Positions 43,580 to 52,185 of a stretch of DNA of 64,000 nucleotides are shown one piece after another. The stretch lies in IMG/VR virus record IMGVR_UViG_3300009594_000009, positions 1 to 64,000 of that record; one strand, written 5' to 3'. Origin of the DNA: a virus. The stretch's first letter is position 1, and every line of letters starts with the position of its first letter. The notes under the pieces were generated by a model that had not been told where the DNA came from, made no database searches, and saw only the letters and a list, made by a program, of their open reading frames with translations. Both the position numbers and the translations under genes were made by a program.

Positions 43580-44875
43580 ATGGAACTCATCATCGTTAGG
43601 CACGGCCAGAGTAAGTATAATGCCCGCCTCAGCGACGAGCTAGGTTCTGAGTTGACTAAAAAAGGTCACTCACAAGCCGAGTCTTTAGCGTCATTCCTAG
43701 CTTCGTTTGATGGCTACCTCGGCATTTGCTCGCCGTATCTCCGAACTGTACAAACAGCTAGCAAACTAGCTACCTTGGCAAAGCTACCCTTTGTGGTACA
43801 CGCAGGCCCAAGGGAGTATTATGTCACTAGCTATAGTCACCGTGACTTGGATAGCAATGGTGGAGTATTTGTGCCGAAAAGGGATATTCCAGGCATAGTA
43901 TACCCACCAGACCAATGGCACAAAGAAGGTAGATTCTTCCAAAGAGAATCTACAGAAGTGTTCGTTGATCGTATCAAACTGTTTTGGTACGATCTAGTAG
44001 GTCGTGAACAAGACAAATTCATCGTGGTCAGCCACGGTGCCCCTTGTAGGGTACTGGCTGAATTTGCTCTAGGCAAGAGCTACCAAGACTGTGTACGGCT
44101 GTGCCACGAGCAAGAGGATGCTCTGGAATGTCTAGAACATCATCCAGATTCCATTAGAAACTGTGATGCTATCTACATCAAAGACGGCAAAGTAGAATGG
44201 CGAAGGAATGGCGAAGGAATGGCTCCGATGGCAGATTTACCGACATTCAAGGATTACGTAAAGAATAGAGGTCCGGTCGATACCAGCAATAGGTATTGTA
44301 TCGTAATGCGTGGATTCCCCGGCTCTGGCAAATCTACTAGAGGCAAGGAACTCCTGAAAGAGTTCGGTGGTGGAGACCCTAATGACCACATTTTCTCTAC
44401 GGACAACCAATGGATACCTGAGACGCTTGAAAAACGTCGGCGTGGAGAGACCGTATCCGAAGAAGATGAGGTCAAAGAGTACAAGAGGAACTGGAATGCT
44501 GATAAGCTGATGGCGGCTCACGCTGAGAACCTTCGGTTATTCAAATATGCCATCGATAACGGCGTCACTCCAGTTGTTGTAGACAACACCAACGTCAAAG
44601 TTATGGATATGAGGGCGTATGTAGAATACGCCGACGACAACGGCTACGTGGTTATGATCCGTGAGCCTAACTCACCTTGGTGGAAGAAATATGCCCACTG
44701 TCTAAATGACAAGAAGGCAAAAAAGAAGGAGCTTGAGAAATTCATTGAGGAGATGCAGGAACACGGCAAACACGATGTCCCTACACACATATATTGGAAG
44801 ATGATTGATAATTACCAACTCGTCGTGAGCGTCGAAATGGTGCTAGGGCACCCGCCAAAGACTAAGAAAAAGTAG
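43580..44875 (+). CDS. Histidine phosphatase fused to a polynucleotide-kinase-type P-loop domain
   Basis: 431 residues from ATG 43580 (AGAGGATA upstream). The first ~210 residues form a phosphoglycerate-mutase-type phosphatase: IIVRHGQSKYN (catalytic RHG) and FIVVSHGAPCR. A P-loop kinase follows with MRGFPGSGKST (~244-254), IFSTDNQW and PVVVDNTN, the pattern of PNKP/NEDD4BP2-type kinases. T4 Pnkp joins the same kinase to a HAD phosphatase instead. Possible RNA end repair. Sugar phosphates are an alternative. Confidence 0.85.
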   Translation: MELIIVRHGQSKYNARLSDELGSELTKKGHSQAESLASFLASFDGYLGICSPYLRTVQTASKLATLAKLPFVVHAGPREYYVTSYSHRDLDSNGGVFVPKRDIPGIVYPPDQWHKEGRFFQRESTEVFVDRIKLFWYDLVGREQDKFIVVSHGAPCRVLAEFALGKSYQDCVRLCHEQEDALECLEHHPDSIRNCDAIYIKDGKVEWRRNGEGMAPMADLPTFKDYVKNRGPVDTSNRYCIVMRGFPGSGKSTRGKELLKEFGGGDPNDHIFSTDNQWIPETLEKRRRGETVSEEDEVKEYKRNWNADKLMAAHAENLRLFKYAIDNGVTPVVVDNTNVKVMDMRAYVEYADDNGYVVMIREPNSPWWKKYAHCLNDKKAKKKELEKFIEEMQEHGKHDVPTHIYWKMIDNYQLVVSVEMVLGHPPKTKKK

Positions 44876-44876
44876 A

Positions 44877-46232
44877 TCACTTGTTGAACCGTCCGGGTTT
44901 GTTGTTGTTGAACCTGTCGGTAGCGATGTTGTTCACCTTTACGACTACTCTGGCTATATTGGTAGTCGATGGGGTGAAGTCGTCTTCGTCGCCAAAGAGA
45001 TCGGCGACTTTGACATCAGGTTCCAAAGTCACATAAGTTCCATCTCTAGACCCGCCTTGGAGCTTGTATAACATTTTTACATAGGTCTGGTTAGCACCCA
45101 CTGTGACCACAGCCCCGTCCTTCGGGCTGAGTGGCGTGGCTGGTGTATCAGAGGTAATGAAATCCCTTTGCATAGCTCCAGACCAGAACGCCCCACCCAT
45201 ATTCCTGGTATAATTCCTGGCTGCCGAGAACGTGTTTTTGCCAGCGGTGAGGACGTAGTTGAGGAATTCAACGAACTTGTTTGGATTACCAGCCATTAGT
45301 TGTTTGGCTAGTCCGTGGTAGGTGTCGATCATGAACTGTTTGGCTTCGCTGGTGTCGATAGCCATAGCCTTCTTCAGTTCGTCCTCGAATGTAGATGGTT
45401 CGCTTCCGCCAAGAATAGAGTACATTGTCTGAGCAGACAGGCTGCGGTATGCTACCTTTGCCTCACTGGTGAACTTGGTAGCAAATCCCATCTTGTCTAA
45501 ATCGCACCCGATCTTGATGTCGGCTATGTCGGTCACACCCCAACCAGAAGAACCCCCAGAGAACTCTACCTGAGTTATCTGACCCTGGCACTTTTTTTGA
45601 AGAGTCTGATTCTGCATCGCTCGGTAGTATATCTGGTTGGCTAGATCGATGCCGTGACTACGGACCAGAACGACGATCCTTCTATACACAGCACCGTTGG
45701 TTATGCGAGCTTTGATGGCTTCCAAATGGTGATTGCGAATCTCCTTGGCTTCTGGGAGGCCGTGACCGTTTACTGGTTTCAGCTTTTTGCCCGTAATAAG
45801 GGCTATGAATACTTCGGTCTCAAAGAGGAGGCCCATATCCTTCGATATTAGATGAATCTTGCTGTCTAATGCTTTCTGGAATTTGGTCACATCTTTGTTA
45901 GCTCGGAACGGCTTGATGAACCCCGCCTCTACTCCGGCATCGTAGGTGAGCCTCCCTTTGCCGCCTTCTTTTTCCTTGATGCCTTCCGATACAATAGGGC
46001 CATCATATTGAGTGTGGGCAGCTAAAGCTAGTGGCCTGACATTGATCTGTGGGTACGGACTAGTGGCTGGGACAGAGTACATTTTGGAATAGTTCGGAAA
46101 CCTGAACGTGAGATGTCCGCCTTCCATTGTCATAGAGGACAGGGTTGATTTCTTGACCCTATCTAGGAAGAACTCAACCTCGGAATCTAGGTTTCCGTAT
46201 TCCTCGTACTCAAGCCAGAGTTTGAAATCCAT
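44877..46232 (-). CDS. Hypothetical large protein with FKLWL N-terminus
   Basis: 451 residues beginning MDFKLWLEYEEYG. In the middle GLLFETEVFIALITGKK, DIADIKIGCDLDKMG and FTSEAKVAYRS could form a restriction-nuclease-like core (E...D...ExK), but this is a guess. If the N-terminus is a capsid-targeting signal, this would be a candidate for an internal head protein injected with the DNA. Confidence 0.6.
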   Translation of the reverse strand: MDFKLWLEYEEYGNLDSEVEFFLDRVKKSTLSSMTMEGGHLTFRFPNYSKMYSVPATSPYPQINVRPLALAAHTQYDGPIVSEGIKEKEGGKGRLTYDAGVEAGFIKPFRANKDVTKFQKALDSKIHLISKDMGLLFETEVFIALITGKKLKPVNGHGLPEAKEIRNHHLEAIKARITNGAVYRRIVVLVRSHGIDLANQIYYRAMQNQTLQKKCQGQITQVEFSGGSSGWGVTDIADIKIGCDLDKMGFATKFTSEAKVAYRSLSAQTMYSILGGSEPSTFEDELKKAMAIDTSEAKQFMIDTYHGLAKQLMAGNPNKFVEFLNYVLTAGKNTFSAARNYTRNMGGAFWSGAMQRDFITSDTPATPLSPKDGAVVTVGANQTYVKMLYKLQGGSRDGTYVTLEPDVKVADLFGDEDDFTPSTTNIARVVVKVNNIATDRFNNNKPGRFNK

Positions 46233-46254
46233 ACGTTATCTATGTAGCGTATGG

Positions 46255-47685
46255 CTAGAAGTCTATGGTCTTTTTGACCTCCAAATCATGCCCTTCCTTG
46301 GAGAGAATCTTAATTCTCTTCTTGGAGTGATCTAGTAGGTAATTATTGATGTTGAACACGAAGTCATAGTAGTTGAGGATTTCCTTATCCTCAGCGGTAC
46401 GGAGGCCACGGCCCATTCTCTGGACGATTTGGTGGTCTGCCTGTCCGCCAGCAGCGTTAATGAGGTTGTGAACAAATACGTTGATGCCAGTATTGAAAAT
46501 GCCCTGGGTAGCTATGGCAATACATTGTTCGTTGTGTTGTAGCTGCTTGATTACCTGCTTTCTGGTGTCATCGTCGTCCTTACCTTGCACCCAAAGAGAC
46601 CCAGGGATTAGCTTATTGAGCGTATCACCGTGGGATATACGCTCGACCAGAACTAGAGTCCGTCCCTTCAGCGTAATGGCTAGTCTCTTCACAATGTTGT
46701 GGAACTGCCAGTTTTCAGCAATGCCGTTGGTGACGGCATCCATGTAGATGTCGTAGGGTATCTGCGGCTCGGTGATCGGGTAGAAAACACATCGAGACTT
46801 AGACAGGGTGCCACGTTCTTGTAGGAAATCAGTGGTGAGGACTCCGCCCTCGACCACATGAGTACGCATTACCGGGCCGAAGAATCCCTTGACGGCATAC
46901 TTCTGGCTTTTGTCATTGCCGCCGAACTTAAATGGTGTGGCACTGATAGCGACCCGAACGGAGGCTGCCTTCATCTTGTTGTAAAACTTCCGTGGTTCTT
47001 TCGACATCATCTCGTGAATCTCATCTACGATCAGACATCGAATCTTGCCCAGCACCTTATCCATTTTGTGAAGCGATTGGACTGTGGCACAGGTAATGAT
47101 GTTCGGTTCTTCGTATTTGTCGTATAGTCTGCCTGCGTTGGAGAAGCCCCACTTTATCATCTCATCGTAGTTTTGAGAGACTAAGCTTTTCTTGTTAGCT
47201 AGAATGACGGTTGGGCAATTAACCGGCAGGCATTTCAATATCGATATCATAATGTTTGTTTTGCCTGCTGAGGTAGGGGCTTGGATAACACCCCTTCTGT
47301 GCTTTAGGATTTGGTTGCACAGGTCAACTTGGTAGTCGTATAGCGTAACTGGCTTGGTGCCCGACTTCTGCCATTGTTGCAGGAAGTTATCGGTAATGGA
47401 GTTGTAGCGGAAATCGTACTGGCTTCGCTCATCCAGAATGCGATAGTCGCACTTCAGATGATTCAAGGCATACTCTACCTCCGGTAGCAGACCAGTCAAA
47501 AATCTGCCGCTCTCTGGCTTGAAGAATTCGGTATAGCCGTCCCACTTCTTTTGTTTGTATAGACGGCTGTGGAAGTAGTTTCTTTCTTTGAAGCGAAGGG
47601 CACGCCATAGTGTCGATCTAATTTCTTCGCTGTTGGTTTCTAGCCAAGAATAGCAGTTCTGTACTGAAATAACCGCCTTGCTCAT
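46255..47685 (-). CDS. uvsW: UvsW-like SF2 helicase
   Basis: 476 residues from the second in-frame ATG (47685). Walker A QAPTSAGKT, CLIVDEIHEM (DExH), VAISATPFKF, TLVLVERISHGDTL, IVQRMGRGLRT. The N-terminal ~110 residues match the substrate-binding part of T4 UvsW (RALRFKERNYF). Unwinds branched DNA and R-loops and moves replication from origins to recombination forks in T4. Confidence 0.88.
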   Translation of the reverse strand: MSKAVISVQNCYSWLETNSEEIRSTLWRALRFKERNYFHSRLYKQKKWDGYTEFFKPESGRFLTGLLPEVEYALNHLKCDYRILDERSQYDFRYNSITDNFLQQWQKSGTKPVTLYDYQVDLCNQILKHRRGVIQAPTSAGKTNIMISILKCLPVNCPTVILANKKSLVSQNYDEMIKWGFSNAGRLYDKYEEPNIITCATVQSLHKMDKVLGKIRCLIVDEIHEMMSKEPRKFYNKMKAASVRVAISATPFKFGGNDKSQKYAVKGFFGPVMRTHVVEGGVLTTDFLQERGTLSKSRCVFYPITEPQIPYDIYMDAVTNGIAENWQFHNIVKRLAITLKGRTLVLVERISHGDTLNKLIPGSLWVQGKDDDDTRKQVIKQLQHNEQCIAIATQGIFNTGINVFVHNLINAAGGQADHQIVQRMGRGLRTAEDKEILNYYDFVFNINNYLLDHSKKRIKILSKEGHDLEVKKTIDF

Positions 47686-47779
47686 GCCAAGATTATACCA
47701 CCCTTTCCTGAAAATGTAACCCCTGTTTTCCAAAGACTACAGTGATATATACCTTCGGAAAGGCTTAAAAGGAGTAGAG

Positions 47780-48664
47780 ATGGCAAATCAAACCGACATT
47801 CTGAAAGAACTAGCTAGACGTTCCGCAGTGCGGCCATGTCCTGAGATAGTTTGGCAGAAATTCATTTGCCGTCTGCCAGACTATAGGATCAAGGACGAGA
47901 GACATGAGGGCGAGGAATACGCCGTACTTTCCGGCTCTACTACGCTGGGAAGCGGGTCTGGCGTCGGTGTTATCTACAAGACAAAAAAGCAACCCATATC
48001 CTTGGGTAGTGTCAAGGGTTATTTTGTAGTCGGTCAGACCTATATGCAGGCTTTTGTTGAAGAGCTAGACGAGCCTGATCTAACTGGTTTCAGGACATTG
48101 AAATTGATGAAGCCAGATATGAGTGAGGAAATTGATTCGCCAGTTATTTCAGCCAAGATCAACTACAGGACCGGCGAGATAGTCACCCAATGGGATCGTA
48201 GTTCGTTGATCGGCGACCGATTCATGGCTATAGACTACGAGTACGAGGAATCTGGCTGTATTTCTCCAGATGCCAAGGAAATCTACTTCACTGGCAAGAA
48301 TCCGTATGACCTGGACAACCCTCTAGAGTGGGGATTTGTGGTCGTTGCTGAGCCAAAGGCAGCCAACTCGGTAGTCAACATCAAGAAGATTCATGTATTC
48401 CAGAACGGGGTTTGCAAGTTCAACTACAAGATAGATGACACTGACAACTCTGAATTCGCACAGGTTATCAACAACCTCTTTGAAGAGATCAAGGAGGTAG
48501 AGCAAGAAGAGCTTATGAAGTGGTTCCTACAACCCCCGGAAGAGGGAGGTATTCAGGGTGCCATCATATCCACCAGTGGGTCTGTGATAGCCCCAGGAAC
48601 CATTAAAGACGATGAGTTCAACGAGAATTGCACGCTCGAAGATTACTATACATTTACGAGCTAG
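47780..48664 (+). CDS. Hypothetical protein
   Basis: 294 residues. RBS AAAGGAG. Beta-rich, with EYAVLSGSTTLGSGSGVGVI and IHVFQNGVCKFNYKIDD. Could be a tail or neck structural protein given its composition. No family is recognised. Divergent from uvsW. Confidence 0.6.
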   Translation: MANQTDILKELARRSAVRPCPEIVWQKFICRLPDYRIKDERHEGEEYAVLSGSTTLGSGSGVGVIYKTKKQPISLGSVKGYFVVGQTYMQAFVEELDEPDLTGFRTLKLMKPDMSEEIDSPVISAKINYRTGEIVTQWDRSSLIGDRFMAIDYEYEESGCISPDAKEIYFTGKNPYDLDNPLEWGFVVVAEPKAANSVVNIKKIHVFQNGVCKFNYKIDDTDNSEFAQVINNLFEEIKEVEQEELMKWFLQPPEEGGIQGAIISTSGSVIAPGTIKDDEFNENCTLEDYYTFTS

Positions 48665-48678
48665 GAGATATATAGGTT

Positions 48679-49050
48679 ATGAAGACGTTCAAATACTTTT
48701 GCAATCAGCGGGAATCATACTACAAGAAGTTGAACGAAGTTGGCCCGGCTGCCCCAGCGACACCACCGGCTGGCACTCCACCTGCTGGAACGCCGCCTGC
48801 TGCCCCACCCCAAAGCAAGACACTGCCTCTAGTACAAAAGGGCATGACTGATATGCAGGCTGCAATGCAAAAAAACCCAGCCGATCCCAATCTAGCAAAG
48901 ATGGCACAGGATTTGACGAAAAACCTGACGGCGTGGCAACAAGAACTAGCACAGGCAGCCAAAGCTCCTGCACCAGGAACACCGCCAGCCGCAGGAGGCA
49001 CCCCACCAGCAACTCCGGGGGCACCGCCTGCTAAGGCTCCTGGGACATAA
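48679..49050 (+). CDS. Pro/Ala-rich protein with FKYF N-terminus
   Basis: 123 residues. ATG 48679 follows AGGAGATATATAG. Start MKTFKYFCNQRESYYKKLNE resembles T4 CTS peptides (MKTYQEF). Then GTPPAGTPPAAPP repeats flank a helical centre (MTDMQAAMQKNPADPNLAKM). Low-complexity ends suggest a flexible packaged or scaffold-like protein. Confidence 0.65.
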   Translation: MKTFKYFCNQRESYYKKLNEVGPAAPATPPAGTPPAGTPPAAPPQSKTLPLVQKGMTDMQAAMQKNPADPNLAKMAQDLTKNLTAWQQELAQAAKAPAPGTPPAAGGTPPATPGAPPAKAPGT

Positions 49051-50104
49051 TATCCTGAATGACCTCGGTACGATGTTTGGTAAGAGCTTTGATTTGTTCG
49101 ACAGTGCCGAAGTAGGATATCTCCCAATAAACCGAGTCCAAGATTTCTATCAATGTGAAGGGGTGATGGCATTCTATCACCCCTTCTTTCGTTTCTATCT
49201 GGATCGAATCATCTACTCTCAGTGGTAGTTGTGCTAGTTCTGACATGTCGCAAAACTCAACCCCATAGCAGGAGTTCTTGATTCCCTCGGTGATCGGCGG
49301 GCCAACGCCGTGGAATCCGGTGCAAAGCTCAGCATGATTGCTCCAGTTGCCGATTACTTTGTAGCATTCCAAGTAATCCAAATCCGTCTTTGTTGGCTTA
49401 TTTCTAGATGCAGCGTGGAATTCGTCTATATCGTTGCACCATGAGTACATGGAGATGAAATCCTTCAATCCCTTGTTATTCTCAACCCACGAGAACAGGT
49501 CTCCCAGGGTTAGCTTTTTTATTTTGCAATCAGACAGCAGATATGGCAGAGGATCATCGACTGGTTCTCCATCCTCGTCCAACAGGCCGGACTTAGTAAG
49601 AGTCACAGGCCCATAGAAAACGTAGTTATGGAAAAGGCCGCAGAGAAGGTCTAGTAGACTGAACGGGTATTTTCCTTCAAGAATCTGTTTGGTTGTTATA
49701 TCAGGTTTCTTCTTGAGTACGACTTTCTTCTTCACGATGAAGGAGTCGTTGACTTCTAAAGGCATTTCTGACAGAGCCAACGCTGGTTCTGTCTCCAGTT
49801 CATTAACCACTAGAAGCCTATCGCTTCTATCGATGATCCCCTGCCTGCTGACTATAAGACGATCCGAGTCCGGTTCCTCGATGGGCGTAACATTGCGGTA
49901 ATTGGGCCACCACATGCTCGCCAGCAACCTTAGCTCAGGCCGGGACTGGACCATATTGTACACGTCACCTAGCTTGATGCCCTCCTTTAGCTCCACCGGT
50001 TCCCGTAATTGGGTCCAGGCGGATTTGATCTCTTTCCAGAAATACTCTTCGGCTTCATCTTCAGAGTTCGCCATGAATACGGTTTTGCCTTCCCTAGTAG
50101 CCAT
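49031..50104 (-). CDS. Hypothetical protein with internal duplication
   Basis: 357 residues from ATG 50104 (GGGGTGA upstream). Two segments look homologous: LSEMPLEVNDSFIV...YPFSLLDLLCGLFHNYVFYG and MSELAQLPLRVDDSIQIE...HPFTLIEILDSVYWEISYFG. Function unknown. Convergent overlap with the Pro/Ala-rich gene. Confidence 0.65.
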   Translation of the reverse strand: MATREGKTVFMANSEDEAEEYFWKEIKSAWTQLREPVELKEGIKLGDVYNMVQSRPELRLLASMWWPNYRNVTPIEEPDSDRLIVSRQGIIDRSDRLLVVNELETEPALALSEMPLEVNDSFIVKKKVVLKKKPDITTKQILEGKYPFSLLDLLCGLFHNYVFYGPVTLTKSGLLDEDGEPVDDPLPYLLSDCKIKKLTLGDLFSWVENNKGLKDFISMYSWCNDIDEFHAASRNKPTKTDLDYLECYKVIGNWSNHAELCTGFHGVGPPITEGIKNSCYGVEFCDMSELAQLPLRVDDSIQIETKEGVIECHHPFTLIEILDSVYWEISYFGTVEQIKALTKHRTEVIQDIMSQEP

Positions 50105-50200
50105 TGAAGTCACCCCTGAAAATAACAACCGGCTTTCATTCTAGATAATTAGCTGCTGGAGAACAAGCTGAAATTTGGGATTTAGTAACTACTATAGATC

Positions 50201-50803
50201 ATGGACAAGCAAGTAAAACTTAAAGTTAAGGTTGTCGAGGAACGTGGCAATTACGTGGTGTTGGAAAGTCGCTTAATTGAAGGCACCGTATTTCAATTCA
50301 CCGTCCCAGCACGCCTGCTTGATCGAGAGAGCGAAACGCCCTGGCTCTGGGTGACTTCGCATGGGGTGTCTGCTGACAAGGTATCCTTGACACTGCCAGC
50401 CCAAGTGAATACGATAGGCAATCGGGTGACTGTTGACAAATCACAGTTACTCGACCAACCAAACAAAGTTGCGGACGTGGGACTACTCACCGCACCCAAA
50501 GAAATGATCGACCATGAAAAGAAGACGTTCACGGAACCAATCTGGGGAGACGAACAAGGTGTCGTAATCGGCTACATGGATAAGGTGGATTTCGATTACG
50601 AACTCGGTGGTGCCAAGGGCGGCAACAGGATTTTCCCATCTGTCAAAGACCTCGAAGAAAACAAGAAATGCGTCAAAAGCTGCGGCATCGTGGAAGTCGA
50701 AGTGCGGCTAAGGCGTGTCATTCGGGAATCGAACTTTGACGAAGAGATCGAGGAGGCCCGCAAGAAGGCGAAGCAAAAGAAGGATCAGGATGCTAGTCGG
50801 TGA
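50201..50803 (+). CDS. Hypothetical protein
   Basis: 200 residues. Beta-rich N-terminus (KLKVKVVEERGNYVVLESRL), charged helical C-terminus. Not recognised. Convergent with the HNH gene, with an 18-base overlap. Confidence 0.6.
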   Translation: MDKQVKLKVKVVEERGNYVVLESRLIEGTVFQFTVPARLLDRESETPWLWVTSHGVSADKVSLTLPAQVNTIGNRVTVDKSQLLDQPNKVADVGLLTAPKEMIDHEKKTFTEPIWGDEQGVVIGYMDKVDFDYELGGAKGGNRIFPSVKDLEENKKCVKSCGIVEVEVRLRRVIRESNFDEEIEEARKKAKQKKDQDASR

Positions 50804-51514
50804 GAGTGAATCTGGGAAATCATTGATAGGAATTCTTCTTCAAGAAGTCCGCTCTTCGCCGTATTGATATCTATGCGAACCCATTGCAGGTTATCGGCGG
50901 CGTGTGTACCTCCTCTGCTAAGTGGCACTCTATGATCTATGGAAGTATCGACACCTAACTTGATAGGTTGACCGGAATACACGCAGGTCTGATTTTGTTT
51001 TTCAAACAGAATTAGACCTATCTCTTTCCACCGATAACGTGTTTCCAAGCAAACGTAGGATATCGCCTTTAGTACGCACCGATAGCATCTGCCGATTTTA
51101 TCCTGTCGTTCGCCGCTGCACATGTGGCAAAGACCATTTTCGATTCGTCCTTTTTCTAGCCTCTTGCTGGTTGGTTTTATTTTTCTCTCGGCACGTTTCA
51201 CATAAGGTGTTCCCTGAAGAAACATTAAAGACAGAACCGCAATTTACACATTTGTGTTCGGTTGCCAAACGCTCTAGAAGTTGCTGTTTGCAGTGGGTTA
51301 CTCTAGTTAGGCCAGCCTCACGGCAGACAGCACAGAGCTTAAAAGGATAGCCGTTGGGCTTCCTATCACAATGAGGCGTCCCGTATACCGTGCAATTAAC
51401 CGGTTTCTTGTTCCTGATCTTCCTTGTTTTTTCGGCGTGCTTTCCACGGCACCTCTCACAGGTTATGAAGCGTGAATCCTCAACTTCTACTTGTCGGCAG
51501 GTAGAGTAAATCAT
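50785..51514 (-). pseudogene. Zinc-ribbon HNH endonuclease split by a frameshift
   Basis: The upstream frame (51514 down) has three zinc-ribbon pairs (ITCERCRGKH, KLCAVCREAG, HKCVNCGSVF, LCETCREK). At an A5 run near 51155 coding passes to the second frame, which has GLCHMCSGERQDKIGRCYRC and the HNH core CVYSGQPIKLG, IDHRVPLSRGG, NLQWV. Joined length is about 240 residues. Same zinc-ribbon plus HNH layout as 5728-6299, and also broken between the two parts. Confidence 0.7.
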
Positions 51515-51549
51515 GTTAGCATTTTACCAGGGCAGCCAAGTAAATGCTA

Positions 51550-51578
51550 TTGACGAATTTTGCGTGACATCGTACTAT
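51550..51578 (+). promoter_or_regulatory. Sigma-70-type promoter for the tRNA transcript
   Basis: TTGACG (51550) and TACTAT (51573) with 17-base spacing, pointing at the tRNA-like and tRNA-Leu genes. About 85 bases of leader follow before the first tRNA-like element. Confidence 0.7.
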
Positions 51579-51665
51579 ATAGGAGTAGCAGTCCAACATC
51601 ACCAACATGCTCGACTAAACACAGTAGAACAACCCCAATGCTGTATAAACACAATGCGGGGATAA

Positions 51666-51730
51666 GGCCAGGAGAGCTAAGGCGGTGGTGCAACGATCTC
51701 CGGATCGAAAAGGGCTAAAGAAAACTGGCC
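51666..51730 (+). other. tRNA-like relic
   Basis: GGCCAG pairs with CTGGCC at the ends. A D-arm-like GCTAAGGCGGTGGTGC and a hairpin CGAT/ATCG with CTCCGG loop follow, but the T-arm is missing. Could be a decayed tRNA (an Arg CCG anticodon is possible) on the same transcript as tRNA-Leu. Confidence 0.3.
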
Positions 51731-51735
51731 TTAAT

Positions 51736-51818
51736 GCCCTTGTGGTGGAATCAGGCAGACACGCATGGCTTAGGACCATGTACCGTAAGGCGTGCAGGTT
51801 CGAGTCCTGCCAAGGGCA
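51736..51818 (+). tRNA. tRNA-Leu (UAG anticodon)
   Basis: Full class II cloverleaf: acceptor GCCCTTG/CAAGGGC, anticodon arm CATGG-CTTAGGA-CCATG (anticodon TAG), long variable arm, T-arm GCAGG-TTCGAGT-CCTGC, discriminator A. CCA is not encoded. Followed by a terminator. Reads CUN leucine codons. Confidence 0.93.
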
Positions 51819-51822
51819 CTTT

Positions 51823-51854
51823 AGAAACCCACGGTATCTTTACCGTGGGTTTCT
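51823..51854 (+). terminator. Intrinsic terminator after tRNA-Leu
   Basis: 14-bp stem AGAAACCCACGGTA with loop TCTT, then TTTT. Confidence 0.88.
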
Positions 51855-51933
51855 TTTTGGTGTTGCTCTTTACATTTAATTCAAATTTCGATACCATTGT
51901 GCAACTTCAGTTTTCTATGGAGGAACCGAACTG

Positions 51934-52185
51934 ATGGCTCTCGAACAACGAGTTAAGGAAGTCATTGGGGAATGCTTTCAAGTTGATTGGAGGAACATCA
52001 AGAACACGGATAGGTTCAAGGAAGACCTGGGGGCAGACTCACTCGATCTCACCGACCTGTCTTTCCGGCTCGAAAGGAAATTCGAGCATGTCAAGAAACT
52101 CAACATAACTAAGGCGGAAGAGGAATGCTTTGTAAGCGTACAAGATATCCTCAACTATCTGCTCAATGAAGAATTAGAACCATGA
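51934..52185 (+). CDS. Acyl carrier protein
   Basis: 83 residues. DLGADSLDLTDLSFRLERKF holds the DSL phosphopantetheine serine (Ser36). Size and helical layout match bacterial ACP. Host fatty-acid or acyltransfer pathways use it. GGAGGAA lies upstream. Its stop overlaps the next start as ATGA, tying it to a membrane protein. Confidence 0.9.
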   Translation: MALEQRVKEVIGECFQVDWRNIKNTDRFKEDLGADSLDLTDLSFRLERKFEHVKKLNITKAEEECFVSVQDILNYLLNEELEP

